Below are positions 14,862 through 23,601 of a stretch of DNA of 64,000 bases, one piece after another (within the stretch, counting starts at the first letter, position 1; every line of letters begins with the position of its first letter). The position numbers and the translations under genes were made by a program. The notes below the pieces were generated by a model. It worked only from the letters and a program-made list of their open reading frames with translations. It was not told the DNA's origin and did not search any database. Source of the stretch: Clostridiales bacterium Firm_14 (GTDB lineage: Bacteria; Bacillota; Clostridia; Saccharofermentanales; Saccharofermentanaceae); contig LVAT01000009.1 in assembly GCA_001604135.1 (NCBI GenBank), positions 1 through 64,000 of the forward strand, in the 5' to 3' direction.

Positions 14862-17156
14862 TTATCCGGGTCTGTAATCCTTTGCGGCTTTCTTGAAATT
14901 AACAAGCTTGTCCGTCTCCCCGAAGAGCTCTGAAAGCTTCATGGAAGGCACGTACTCGAGATTTACGATAAAGGCCATGAACGGGAATCCTGCTGCTTCG
15001 AAGTCCTTCGCGATCGCGTCAGTAAGCTCCTTGCTTTGAGCAAGCCTTGAGATCGCCCAGTCCGGTCCGCACTTCAGTTCGTCAGATCCGTCGACATAGA
15101 TATCTCCTGCCGGGATCAGGTCATCACAGCCGTTGATGCTGACAAAGAGGTCATACCTGCCTCCCTCTATGAGGAACTTCTTATGTTCCTCATCAAAATA
15201 CGAGAGCTCGCTCTTATCGAAGGTAACCGTGATCTCCTTTCCGCTCTCTTCCCTGATCAGGGGCTTTGCAAATCCTACAAGGCGGTAAGGCTCCCTGCCT
15301 GTAACAGGCTTGCGCTTTGCCGCATAGACCTGGACGACCTTCTTGCCGTCGATCTTACCGGTATTGGTAAGATGGCAGGTAACGCTTACCTTGTTTCCCT
15401 TTGACGTGGAAACGATATAATCGACCGTAAACTTTGAATAAGACAGGCCGTAACCGAAGCTGTAAAGCGGCTTGATACCTCTCTTCTGATAGCCTCTGTA
15501 CCCGACATAGATACCTTCTCCGTATCTGCAGGTAAGGCTGTCCGGATAACAGAGATAAGCCGGCGTGTCCTTGTAGGATACTGGGAAAGTGCACGGCAGG
15601 CACCCTGAAGGATTTACCTTGCCCGTAAGAATGTCAGCCATCGCCTTTGCGCCCATCATGCCGGGATAGAAGACCGTGAAGATTGAATCTGCGATGTCTT
15701 CGATCCCATCCAGTTCAACTGGGCCGGGAGTGTTAAGGATCAGGCATATCTTACCCTTGCCGCGCTCTTTGGCGAGTTTCTTAATGGTTGAGACAGTCTT
15801 CTTAGTGAGCTTCAGATCAGGCCTGTCCGTACCTTCACCCGACTCGATGGTCTCAATGACTATTGCGGCAGCGCCCTTCTTAAAAGCTTCCATGTCATCC
15901 CTTAAGACCTTGGTGCTGCCGAGCAGCTTACTTAATTCTTCAAAGAGATCCGTCGTTCTGGAAGTCGTGGCTTTCGCGCTCCCCGAACCATAATCCCTGA
16001 AGCGCTCAGGTCCGAAGAATACGGCTTTGGAAGTCTTATTAAGAGGCAGGCTGCCCTTCTTCAGCATTACGATACCTTCAGCAGCTGCATCGTATGCAGC
16101 CTTATCGCCCGTCTTCTTATACTTTGCTGCGGTGAGTCCTTCAGGCGCCTTAACACTGCTGAATCTGTCTATCAGTTCAAGGACGCTCTTTGCTGCCGCG
16201 TCGAGATCCTTTATGGACAGAATGCCGTCTTCAACGGCCTTAATTATCTCAGCAGGGTCTCTGGGGCCCGGCATGAAAATATCCTGTCCGTTAGCTACGG
16301 CATTGCCCATGTTGGTTACTATTGCATCCCAGTCAGTTACTGTCGTGCCCTTGTATCCCCATTCATTTTCCAGGATGTCCTTTAAGAGCCACTTGTTTTC
16401 AGAGCAGTAAACTCCATTGATCTGAGGGTAAGCGGTCATTAATGTTGATGCGGCCTTGCTGCATGCTTCAAATGCCGGCAGATAGATCTCTCTGATCGTG
16501 CGCTCATCGATAAGTTCATTGATCTTCTGGCGGTTGATCTCCAAGTTGTTGCACGCGAAATGCTTAACGTTCGAAGATACGCCCATGCTCTCGACGCCCT
16601 TGCACATCTCGGGTGCCAGGGTTTTCGCGAGGCAGGGATCTTCAGAATATCCTTCGAAGAATCTTCCGTTAACGGGTTCTCTTAATATATTGCAGTTAGG
16701 GGTTCCCAGAAGCACTCCCACACGGTAAACTGCTGCTTCCATGCCGAGAGCTTTTCCGTTCTCATAAACAACCTTCGGATTCCATGTTGAAGCGAGCAAA
16801 ATGCCGGGCGGATAGCATCCGGGAGCTTCATCGATCCCGCAGCGTAGCTCTGTGAGGCTGTCGTTTGCTTCTTTTCTTAATGCCTTCTCATTTTCGGTGA
16901 GATTATCCTGGTCATAGAAATTGGTAAGCACGCGGAAGCCCTCTTCCATGCTGTACTTGCTTATCATCTCCATGCTGAATATGCCGCGGCCGAACAGGTG
17001 CATGAAGTTAATGCCCGTGCCGCCGTCCTGCAGTGCCAGAACCGGTATGGATCCTGCCTGTGACTCGAATCCTCCGATAGAGTTGGGTGTGGTACCGCAA
17101 AGGAGTCTTGCCTTGTCTTCCGTGGTCATCTGCTTAAGTATCTTCCTGGTATTCAT
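14862..17156 (-). CDS. Glycoside hydrolase family 3 (beta-glucosidase-like)
   Basis: A 764-residue GH3 enzyme releasing terminal beta-linked sugars, probably glucose or xylose, from oligosaccharides. The N-terminal TIM-barrel domain (about 1-310) carries the substrate-binding segment REPVNGRFFEGYSEDP, the KHFACNN motif and the catalytic nucleophile Asp275 in TVTDWDAI. The alpha/beta sandwich domain (about 345-560) supplies the acid residue. The C-terminal fibronectin-III-like domain (about 590-690) contains GYGLSYSKF. No signal peptide is present, so it is cytoplasmic and acts on imported oligosaccharides. Exact specificity cannot be read. Ribosome binding site AAAGGAG. Confidence 0.93.
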   Translation of the reverse strand: MNTRKILKQMTTEDKARLLCGTTPNSIGGFESQAGSIPVLALQDGGTGINFMHLFGRGIFSMEMISKYSMEEGFRVLTNFYDQDNLTENEKALRKEANDSLTELRCGIDEAPGCYPPGILLASTWNPKVVYENGKALGMEAAVYRVGVLLGTPNCNILREPVNGRFFEGYSEDPCLAKTLAPEMCKGVESMGVSSNVKHFACNNLEINRQKINELIDERTIREIYLPAFEACSKAASTLMTAYPQINGVYCSENKWLLKDILENEWGYKGTTVTDWDAIVTNMGNAVANGQDIFMPGPRDPAEIIKAVEDGILSIKDLDAAAKSVLELIDRFSSVKAPEGLTAAKYKKTGDKAAYDAAAEGIVMLKKGSLPLNKTSKAVFFGPERFRDYGSGSAKATTSRTTDLFEELSKLLGSTKVLRDDMEAFKKGAAAIVIETIESGEGTDRPDLKLTKKTVSTIKKLAKERGKGKICLILNTPGPVELDGIEDIADSIFTVFYPGMMGAKAMADILTGKVNPSGCLPCTFPVSYKDTPAYLCYPDSLTCRYGEGIYVGYRGYQKRGIKPLYSFGYGLSYSKFTVDYIVSTSKGNKVSVTCHLTNTGKIDGKKVVQVYAAKRKPVTGREPYRLVGFAKPLIREESGKEITVTFDKSELSYFDEEHKKFLIEGGRYDLFVSINGCDDLIPAGDIYVDGSDELKCGPDWAISRLAQSKELTDAIAKDFEAAGFPFMAFIVNLEYVPSMKLSELFGETDKLVNFKKAAKDYRPG

Positions 17157-17305
17157 GGCTTGGCTCCTTTAGTGTTATATGGATTAACTATAACATTTTT
17201 GGGAGACTCAAAGATATGGCAGCCTGATTGTTCATATCCGTAATGCAACATAAACGTCTTCAGGTCTGTATATAGTTCAGAAAGCAATTTAAAGGAGACA
17301 CAAAA

Positions 17306-17815
17306 ATGAAGACAACAACGAAGCTTTTAACCATATTAATGACTGCTGTGCTCGCCCTTTCCATAGCAGGATGCGGAAGCGCCAGGACCGGCAGGGACCG
17401 CAAGAGCAGCATGGGCAACAAGATCGACATCGAAGAACTTCAGAAGAACAGCGGAAACATGCTTGTGATCACCCGCAACCCCCAGGAAGCTATGACGGCA
17501 GAACAGTATGAGATGGCAAGGTTCGAGATCACGATCTCTTATGAAGGCGATATCACCATTCCCGGAAATCCGGTCAATCAGACAAGCCTGAAGCTGAAGA
17601 ACGAAGACTACATCAAGTTCTATAAGATCGGCATCGATAATGCTGAGAAGAGCAAGTTCGCAAATTACAGTGAAGACGTCTGCGACGGCGCTACGTATAC
17701 ATTCACATTTTACGACACGGACGGCAATCCGCATGTCATCTACGACGGTTACTGCTACAACAACAAGGATCTCCAGGACATCCTCCATATTACCGGCAAT
17801 TACTATCTTGACTGA
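17306..17815 (+). CDS. Small lipoprotein, unknown function
   Basis: A 169-residue exported lipoprotein. The signal peptide ends LSIAGCGS (Cys about 23). A short basic stretch follows, then a single domain of about 120 residues with mainly beta-strand character (ARFEITISYEGDITI; TYTFTFYDTDGNPHVIYDGY). It has a strong AAAGGAGA site, is the only plus-strand gene here, and ends at a bidirectional hairpin shared with fabZ. I do not recognise the domain. Confidence 0.8.
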   Translation: MKTTTKLLTILMTAVLALSIAGCGSARTGRDRKSSMGNKIDIEELQKNSGNMLVITRNPQEAMTAEQYEMARFEITISYEGDITIPGNPVNQTSLKLKNEDYIKFYKIGIDNAEKSKFANYSEDVCDGATYTFTFYDTDGNPHVIYDGYCYNNKDLQDILHITGNYYLD

Positions 17816-17847
17816 TCTGCAATCTGTCAAAGCATGCCATAGAAAAA

Positions 17848-17876
17848 CGGGGCATCTCTTTTCGAGAACTGCCCCG
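17848..17876. terminator. Bidirectional terminator
   Basis: CGGGGCA/TGCCCCG stem with an inner TCTC/GAGA section and a TTTTC loop, preceded by A-rich and followed by CTTTTATT. It lies between the convergent lipoprotein gene and fabZ and serves both. Confidence 0.85.
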
Positions 17877-17904
17877 CTTTTATTGACTGATAAATAAGGT
17901 CCGA

Positions 17905-18345
17905 TCAGGAATTCGTAAGGATAGCGAACTTGAGTGTTGCCTGAACTGCAACCTTGCCGTTGACTGTGGCAACAGCTTCGCCGAGGCCGACAGGTCCCTT
18001 TACGGCAGTGATCCTTGTCTCAAGTCTTGCTGTGTCGCCGGGAACGATGGGCTGCTTGAACTTGCACTTGTCGATGCCTGCGAAAACAGCGATCTTACCC
18101 TTGAACTCTTCCTGTGAGAGGATCGCAACGGCACCTGCCTGTGCAAGAGCTTCAACTGTGAGAACACCGGGAACGATGGGCATCTCAGGGAAATGTCCTC
18201 TGAAGAAATACTCATCAAAGGTGAAGTTCTTATAAGCGATGCAGAATTTACCCGGTTCATAATCCTCTACCTTGTCGATGAGAAGGAAAGGATGTCTGTG
18301 AGGGATGATCTTCATGATCTCTGTTGTGGTAAGTGCATTTGCCAT
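17905..18345 (-). CDS. fabZ: 3-hydroxyacyl-ACP dehydratase
   Basis: Dehydrates 3-hydroxyacyl-ACP to trans-2-enoyl-ACP in fatty acid elongation. The protein has 146 residues and a hot-dog fold. The catalytic His51 is in RGHFPEMPIVPGVL and Glu65 in TVEALAQAG, both in their standard spacing. The PHRHPFLLIDKV segment near the N-terminus is family-typical. It is the last gene of the fab operon, 18 bp after fabF, and is the only dehydratase visible in this window, so it may also serve the ACP/KS cluster upstream. Confidence 0.95.
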   Translation of the reverse strand: MANALTTTEIMKIIPHRHPFLLIDKVEDYEPGKFCIAYKNFTFDEYFFRGHFPEMPIVPGVLTVEALAQAGAVAILSQEEFKGKIAVFAGIDKCKFKQPIVPGDTARLETRITAVKGPVGLGEAVATVNGKVAVQATLKFAILTNS

Positions 18346-18363
18346 AATGTGGATCCTCCGTAA

Positions 18364-19596
18364 TTATTCAGCAAACTTCTTGACTATCATGGAAGCGTTG
18401 TGACCGCCGAAGCCCAGGTTGTTTGTCATAGCATAAACTATATCGCGATTCTTAGGTTCAATAAAGGTGTAATCGAGATCCATCTCGCCTTCAGCTTCCT
18501 TGGAGCCTGCAGTAACGTGTACATAGCCGTCCTGAATAGCCTTAACGCAAGTGATGAGCTCGATTCCGCCTGCACCGCCCAGAGCGTGGCCGATCATGGA
18601 CTTTGTGGAGTTGATGGAGACATTCTTTATGTCTTCCTTGAACGCATACTTCATCGCGCGTGTCTCGAAAAGGTCGTTGTGGTGAGTAGACGTTCCGTGA
18701 GCATTGATGTAGTCCATCTGTGAAGGAGCGATTCCTGCTTCCTTCATCGCAATGATCATTGCCATGCCTGCTCCTGAACCGTCCTCAGCAGGTGATGTGA
18801 TATGGTATGCGTCACATGTTGCGCCGTAACCTACGATCTCTGCGAGGATGTTGGCGCCTCTTGCCTTAGCGTGATCATAAGATTCGATAACGAGAACGCC
18901 TGAACCTTCACCGATTACGAATCCGTCTCTGTCCTTATCGAACGGTCTTGAAGCTGTCTCGGGATCTTCGTTTGTTGAAAGAGCCGTAAGTGCTGCGAAT
19001 CCCTGGATACCTGTCTTGCAGACTGCTGCTTCGCATCCGCCTGTGATCATGACGTCTGCGTCACCGTACTTGACTGCCTTGAAAGCATCACCGATAGAAT
19101 GAAGACCTGTAGCGCATGCTGTAACAACGCATGTATTGATGCCCTTCATTCCGTACTGGATAGCGATGTTTGCTGAAGCCATGTTAGCGATCATCAAAGG
19201 AATGTACATAGGAGCGATCTTGCCTGATTTCTCGAATCTGATCTGCTCTCTCTCGTGTGCCTGCATCGATCCGATACCGGAGCTTACGATGACGCCTACT
19301 CTGTAGGGATCTTCCTTCTCCATATCGAGACCTGCCTGCTCGATAGCTTCCTTTGCTGCTGCCAATGCATAGTGTGCGAAGGGTTCCATACGCTTCATTG
19401 TCTTGAAGTCCATATAATCTGTGGCTTCGAAACCCTTGACCTCACAAGCAAGCTTTACCTTGGCGTTGCTCGCATCGAACTTGGTAATGGGAGCTGTTGC
19501 TGCCTTACCCTTCTTGAGACCTTCCCAAAAAGCCTCAACACTGTTACCCAGCGGGGTGATCGCACCCATGCCGGTTACTACGACTCTGTTTGCCAT
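18364..19596 (-). CDS. fabF: 3-oxoacyl-ACP synthase II
   Basis: Condensing enzyme for chain elongation, adding malonyl-ACP to acyl-ACP. Length 410 residues. The catalytic triad is complete: Cys161 in VVTACATGLHSIGDAF, His in NAHGTSTHHND and His in SMIGHALGGAGG. Ribosome binding site GGAGA. It follows fabG by 57 bp in the fab operon. Confidence 0.95.
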   Translation of the reverse strand: MANRVVVTGMGAITPLGNSVEAFWEGLKKGKAATAPITKFDASNAKVKLACEVKGFEATDYMDFKTMKRMEPFAHYALAAAKEAIEQAGLDMEKEDPYRVGVIVSSGIGSMQAHEREQIRFEKSGKIAPMYIPLMIANMASANIAIQYGMKGINTCVVTACATGLHSIGDAFKAVKYGDADVMITGGCEAAVCKTGIQGFAALTALSTNEDPETASRPFDKDRDGFVIGEGSGVLVIESYDHAKARGANILAEIVGYGATCDAYHITSPAEDGSGAGMAMIIAMKEAGIAPSQMDYINAHGTSTHHNDLFETRAMKYAFKEDIKNVSINSTKSMIGHALGGAGGIELITCVKAIQDGYVHVTAGSKEAEGEMDLDYTFIEPKNRDIVYAMTNNLGFGGHNASMIVKKFAE

Positions 19597-19653
19597 TTAA
19601 ATGTTCTCCGTTAATTCTTTATTTATCGTGGCGCTCCCCAAAAGCACCATTGA

Positions 19654-20400
19654 TTACATATGCATGCCGCCGTCAACGGACAATACCTGACCTGTGATGT
19701 AAGAAGCATCATCAGAGCAGAGGAAGTTTACTACGTTGGCAATATCTTCGGGCTGTCCGTATCTCTTGAGCGGGATCATTGCGAAGATAGCTTCCTTCTG
19801 CTTGTCTGTAAGAACAGCTGTCATGGGTGTCTCAACATATCCGGGCGCAATAGCATTGAATGTGATGTTCCTTGAAGCGAACTCTCTTGCGCAGGACTTT
19901 GTAACGCCGATGATGCCTGCCTTTGAAGCGGAATAGTTGACCTGGCCTGCCTGGCCTTCGATACCTACGATGGAGGAGATGCTTACGACTCTTCCCTCTC
20001 TCTTCTTCATCATGAAAGGAGTTGCATGCTTGATGAAGTTGAAAGTACCCTTGAGGTTGACTGCGATAACTGAATCGAAGTTCTCTTCTGTCATCTTGAG
20101 GAGCAGGCTGTCTCTTGTGATGCCTGCGTTGTTAACGAGGATGTAGATGCCGCCGAAGTCTTCATTGATCTGTGCCACTGTCTCGCCGACCTTCTCGAAA
20201 TCAGCAACGTTGCACTGATATGCCTTGGCATCAACGCCCAAAGCCTTTACTTCCTCTTCTGCATCCTTGCTCATCTCGAGGGGGCATGCATCAACGATCG
20301 CGATGTTGTAGCCGCTCTTGGCAAGCTTTAATGCGATTGCCTTGCCGATTCCTCTTGAAGCGCCTGTAACGATTGCTGTTTTTCTTGTATTCTCAGACAT
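19654..20400 (-). CDS. fabG: 3-oxoacyl-ACP reductase
   Basis: NADPH-dependent short-chain dehydrogenase reducing 3-oxoacyl-ACP. It has 248 residues. The cofactor motif is VTGASRGIGKAIA, the NNAG motif is VNNAGITRDSLL, and the catalytic Ser-Tyr-Lys lies in ISSIVGIEGQAGQVNYSASKAG. The end VLSVDGGMHM is typical of FabG. A strong AAGGAGG site precedes it. It lies between fabD and fabF. A second FabG-like gene, at 24336-25070, belongs to the neighbouring cluster. Confidence 0.94.
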   Translation of the reverse strand: MSENTRKTAIVTGASRGIGKAIALKLAKSGYNIAIVDACPLEMSKDAEEEVKALGVDAKAYQCNVADFEKVGETVAQINEDFGGIYILVNNAGITRDSLLLKMTEENFDSVIAVNLKGTFNFIKHATPFMMKKREGRVVSISSIVGIEGQAGQVNYSASKAGIIGVTKSCAREFASRNITFNAIAPGYVETPMTAVLTDKQKEAIFAMIPLKRYGQPEDIANVVNFLCSDDASYITGQVLSVDGGMHM

Positions 20401-20421
20401 GATATTTACCTCCTTAAGGTC

Positions 20422-21339
20422 TTAGCCGAGAGTTTCCAATAACTTATCTACATCTTCGGGTGTTGATACACCGATTACTTTGATCGACGGAACTGTCTTT
20501 CTTACGAATCCTGCGATGGTCTTGCCGGGGCCGACTTCGATGATCGTGTCAACGCCCATCTTTTCGAGCTCATAGAGCGTCTGCTCCCACTTAACAGGGC
20601 TTGATACCTGAGCTTCGAGAAGGCCCTTGATCTGTGACTTGTCTTCAACAACAGATCCTGTAACGTTCGCAAGATAAGGGATCTTTAAGCTTCCGAGCTC
20701 AACGCCTGCAAGCTCTTTTGCAAGCTTCTCGCCTGCGCCCTTGAGAAGAGGTGAATGGAAAGGTCCGGAGACGTTGAGTTCTACGACCTTCTTGGCACCT
20801 GCCTCAGAGAGCTTGGGCATAGCTTCGAGGACTGCTTCCTTCTTGCCTGTGATAACGATCTGGCCGGGGCAGTTGAAGTTTGCGCACCAGCAGCCGTCGA
20901 TGTCCTTGATGACGCTCTCGATTGTCTCAGCGTCAAGGCCGATTACCGCTGCCATTGTGCCTTCGCCTGCGGGAACTTCGGAAGACATGAGCTTTCCTCT
21001 GATCCTTGTAAGTCTTACGGCGTCTTCAAAGCTCATAGCGCCTGCAACATAGAGGCTGCAGTATTCGCCAAGTGAGAGGCCTGCCGTAACGTCAGGCTTA
21101 ACGCCCGCAAGGAGCAGCGCATCCGTGATGATGCAGCATGCCGTAACCAATGCCGGCTGTGTGAATTCTGTGATGTTGATGTCTTCGTTGGGCTCGAAAA
21201 GGAGCTTATTCATATCAACTCCGGAAGCCTTAGTAGCTTCGGAGATCATGTCGGCATAGTGCTCGCCAGACTTGACGAATCCCTCTGCCATTCCTACCTG
21301 CTGTACGCCCTGACCCGGATAACAAAATGCGATCTTCAT
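20422..21339 (-). CDS. fabD: Malonyl-CoA:ACP transacylase
   Basis: Moves malonyl groups from CoA to ACP for both FabH and FabF. It has 305 residues. The N-terminal YPGQGVQQVGM is family-typical. The nucleophile Ser89 lies in GLSLGEYCSL; many FabD proteins have GHSLGE, so the residue before Ser is Leu here. The second catalytic His is in NVSGPFHSPLLKG. Its ATG overlaps the fabK stop as TAATG. It may load the separate ACP encoded at 27354-27605 as well, as no other transacylase is visible. Confidence 0.95.
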   Translation of the reverse strand: MKIAFCYPGQGVQQVGMAEGFVKSGEHYADMISEATKASGVDMNKLLFEPNEDINITEFTQPALVTACCIITDALLLAGVKPDVTAGLSLGEYCSLYVAGAMSFEDAVRLTRIRGKLMSSEVPAGEGTMAAVIGLDAETIESVIKDIDGCWCANFNCPGQIVITGKKEAVLEAMPKLSEAGAKKVVELNVSGPFHSPLLKGAGEKLAKELAGVELGSLKIPYLANVTGSVVEDKSQIKGLLEAQVSSPVKWEQTLYELEKMGVDTIIEVGPGKTIAGFVRKTVPSIKVIGVSTPEDVDKLLETLG

Positions 21340-22271
21340 TATGCTTCGAGTTTCCTTCCTAAAAGTTTATCTGCCTGCTCGAACATCGATTCGATGATGA
21401 CCTTGGCAGGTCTTACTTCCTTGACGAGACCTGCGATCTGGCCTGCCATGAATGTGCCTTCCTTGATGTCGCCTTCGACAACAGCCTTACGGAGACTTCC
21501 TACTGTGAGTCCCTCGAGCTCTTCGAAAGTAACGCCGCTCTGTTCCATCTCAAGATACTTGTTGGAGAGAGCGTTTCTTATCTGTCTTACAGGGTGGCCG
21601 TAAGATCTGCCGGTAACTCTTGTGGAGTTGTCCTTTGCCTTGATGACCATATCCTTGTAGTTCTGGTGAACGTTTACTTCGTCACATGCACAGAAGACTG
21701 TTCCGCACTGAACGCCCTCGGCACCGAGCATGAAAGCTGCTGCAACGCCTCTGCCGTCAGCGATACCGCCTGCTGCGATAACGGGGATGGATACTGCGTC
21801 AACTACCTGGGGAACCAATGTCATTGTCGTTGCTTCGCCGATGTGTCCGCCGGACTCTGTGCCCTCAGCGATGACTGCGTCAGCACCGCACTGCTCCATT
21901 CTCTTTGCAAGAGCAACGCCTGCAGTAACGGGAACAACGATGATGCCTGCTTCCTTCCACATGTCCATGTACTTTTCCGGAGAGCCTGCGCCTGTCGTAA
22001 CGACCTTTACCTTCTCTTCTGCAATGACCTTAGCGATCTCAGGAGCTCTGGGATTCATGAGCATGAGGTTTACGCCGAAAGGCTTGTCTGTTGCTTCTCT
22101 GCACTTCTTGATCTGGTCGCGGAGCCAGTTCTCGTCAGCGCCGCCGACACCGATGATTCCAAGTCCGCCTGCCTCAGATACTGCTGCAGCGATGTGCCAG
22201 TCAGCTACCCAGGCCATACCGCCCTGGAAGATAGGATATTTGATTCCGATCAAATCTGTGATTCTTGTCAT
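21339..22271 (-). CDS. fabK: Enoyl-ACP reductase II (FMN-dependent)
   Basis: Flavin-dependent enoyl-ACP reductase that completes each elongation cycle; FabK enzymes are not related to FabI and are naturally insensitive to triclosan. It has 310 residues with the nitronate-monooxygenase-like TIM barrel: IKYPIFQGGMAWVAD at the start, the GTESGGHIGE segment that binds flavin, and IPVIAAGGIADGRGV. Ribosome binding site AAAGGAG. It lies between fabH and fabD, a usual order in Clostridia and streptococci. Confidence 0.94.
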   Translation of the reverse strand: MTRITDLIGIKYPIFQGGMAWVADWHIAAAVSEAGGLGIIGVGGADENWLRDQIKKCREATDKPFGVNLMLMNPRAPEIAKVIAEEKVKVVTTGAGSPEKYMDMWKEAGIIVVPVTAGVALAKRMEQCGADAVIAEGTESGGHIGEATTMTLVPQVVDAVSIPVIAAGGIADGRGVAAAFMLGAEGVQCGTVFCACDEVNVHQNYKDMVIKAKDNSTRVTGRSYGHPVRQIRNALSNKYLEMEQSGVTFEELEGLTVGSLRKAVVEGDIKEGTFMAGQIAGLVKEVRPAKVIIESMFEQADKLLGRKLEA

Positions 22272-22308
22272 GTCCTTTTATCTCCTTTGTATATTTCGAA
22301 AATGTCGT

Positions 22309-23289
22309 TTAGTAAACTATGTAATTGGCATCCCATGTAAGTCCGGCGCCGAAGCTTGCGATAACGAGCTTCATTCCGGGCTTAAGTCTGCCGTCCTGCT
22401 TCATCTCGTTCAGAAGGATCGGGATGCTCGCAGATGAGATGTTTCCGTAGTTCATGATGTTCATGGGGAAACGGCTTCTCTCGATGCCGAGCTTCTTAGC
22501 CGTGGCTTCGATGATGCGCGCGTTTGCCTGGTGAAGGATGTAATAATCAACGTCTTTGTCGAGATCGAAGTTAAACTTCTCGGAAAGATCCTTGATGATC
22601 TGGGGAACCTCAGATACTGCGAACTTGAATACTTCCCTGCCCTGCATATAGAAAGATGTGGCTGTCTTGAAGCCCTCCTCTTCCCATCTGTCGGGCTGTC
22701 TTGCAGCTTCGCAGTGAAGGCATCCGCCTCTTGCGCCTGATGATCTCATGATGAACTCATTGCGCTTTGCACTCTCGTCAGCCTTAAGTACAGCTGCGCC
22801 TGCGCCGTCACCAAAGAGGATGCATGTTCCTCTGTCTTCGTAGTTAGCGAAATTGGAATTGCACTCGGAACCGATGCAGAGTGCAACCTTGGAGTTGCCT
22901 GATTCGATAAAGCTCTGGACTGTGTTGAAAGCAGCAACGAATCCGGGGCATGCCGAATTAACATCAAAGCATCCGCAGTTCTCCGAAGCGCCGATCGCCT
23001 CATGAACCACGCATGACATGGAAGGTATAACAAGGTCGGGTGTTGTGCATGCGGTTACGATGAGATCGATGTCCTTAGGGTCGATGCCTGCATCTTCGAT
23101 AGCCTTTTTCGCAGCCTCAACTGCCATTGTCGAAGGCTTCTCGGTGATATGGTCTGCAATATGTCTTTCCTTGATTCCAGTACGCTCGGTGATCCATTCA
23201 TCGCTTGTGTCCAGGAATTTAGCAAAATCGTCATTGGTGACGACCTTCTTGGGGATGTAGGAACCGAGTCCGATTATTCTGCCTGTCAT
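22309..23289 (-). CDS. fabH: 3-oxoacyl-ACP synthase III
   Basis: Starts fatty acid synthesis by condensing an acyl-CoA primer with malonyl-ACP. It has 326 residues. Catalytic residues are Cys114 in VNSACPGF, His in ILHQANARI and Asn in YGNISSASIP. It is the first gene of fabH-K-D-G-F-Z. No acpP is in this operon, which is unusual for clostridial fab operons; the ordinary carrier protein is presumably elsewhere. Its promoter region carries two FabT-like sites. Confidence 0.95.
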   Translation of the reverse strand: MTGRIIGLGSYIPKKVVTNDDFAKFLDTSDEWITERTGIKERHIADHITEKPSTMAVEAAKKAIEDAGIDPKDIDLIVTACTTPDLVIPSMSCVVHEAIGASENCGCFDVNSACPGFVAAFNTVQSFIESGNSKVALCIGSECNSNFANYEDRGTCILFGDGAGAAVLKADESAKRNEFIMRSSGARGGCLHCEAARQPDRWEEEGFKTATSFYMQGREVFKFAVSEVPQIIKDLSEKFNFDLDKDVDYYILHQANARIIEATAKKLGIERSRFPMNIMNYGNISSASIPILLNEMKQDGRLKPGMKLVIASFGAGLTWDANYIVY

Positions 23290-23349
23290 TACTAAAACCT
23301 CTTAAGTTCAGCCTGCCGTGCGGACATAATAATCCCTCAGGCTAAATAG

Positions 23350-23362
23350 TTTGATTGTCAAA
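23350..23362. promoter_or_regulatory. FabT-like operator 1 (fab promoter)
   Basis: TTTGATTGTCAAA, a near-perfect palindrome matching the FabT (MarR family) box TTTGATTATCAAA. It touches the -10 element and covers the expected transcription start of fabH. Confidence 0.75.
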
Positions 23363-23390
23363 GTATTCCACAGGAAGGGCGTTTTGTCAA
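23362..23390 (-). promoter_or_regulatory. fabH operon promoter
   Basis: Minus-strand TTGACA (23390-23385), a 17-bp spacer and AATACT (23367-23362). It is flanked on both sides by the FabT-like operators. Confidence 0.75.
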
Positions 23391-23394
23391 GTGC

Positions 23395-23407
23395 TTTGAT
23401 TGTCAAA
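23395..23407. promoter_or_regulatory. FabT-like operator 2 (fab promoter)
   Basis: A second TTTGATTGTCAAA, identical to operator 1, placed just upstream of the -35. Centre-to-centre distance to operator 1 is 45 bp, about four helical turns, so two dimers would sit on a similar DNA face. Confidence 0.75.
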
Positions 23408-23424
23408 GGAATGGCAAAACTGTC

Positions 23425-23600
23425 TGATTTATTGCCGCAATTACAGGTATTCAGGGTAACTGCGATTTTCCGTCTTTCTTTCGAAAATTCCGGAAAATTT
23501 CCGACTGTATCGGATAAAAATCTGGAATTTTAGGGTGTGAAAGCGAAAAATCCAGATAAAAGTCCGACATGGCCGGAACTATTTCCGGAAAAATAAACTA
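23425..23600. repeat. Intergenic island with TCCGGA/TCCGAC words
   Basis: Between the fab promoter and the flavoprotein gene the DNA holds repeated words: ATTCCGGAAAATTTCCGAC, ATCTGGA matched by TCCAGAT as an inverted pair, and GGCCGGAACTATTTCCGG. These can fold but give no clean terminator with a U-run. No open frame is supported. Confidence 0.4.
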
Positions 23601-23601
23601 C

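Noticed and set aside
21594-22437. Two long plus-strand open frames (248 and 235 codons)
   Set aside because: Antisense to fabK and fabH; Cys/Ala/Ser-rich composition typical of reading the opposite strand.
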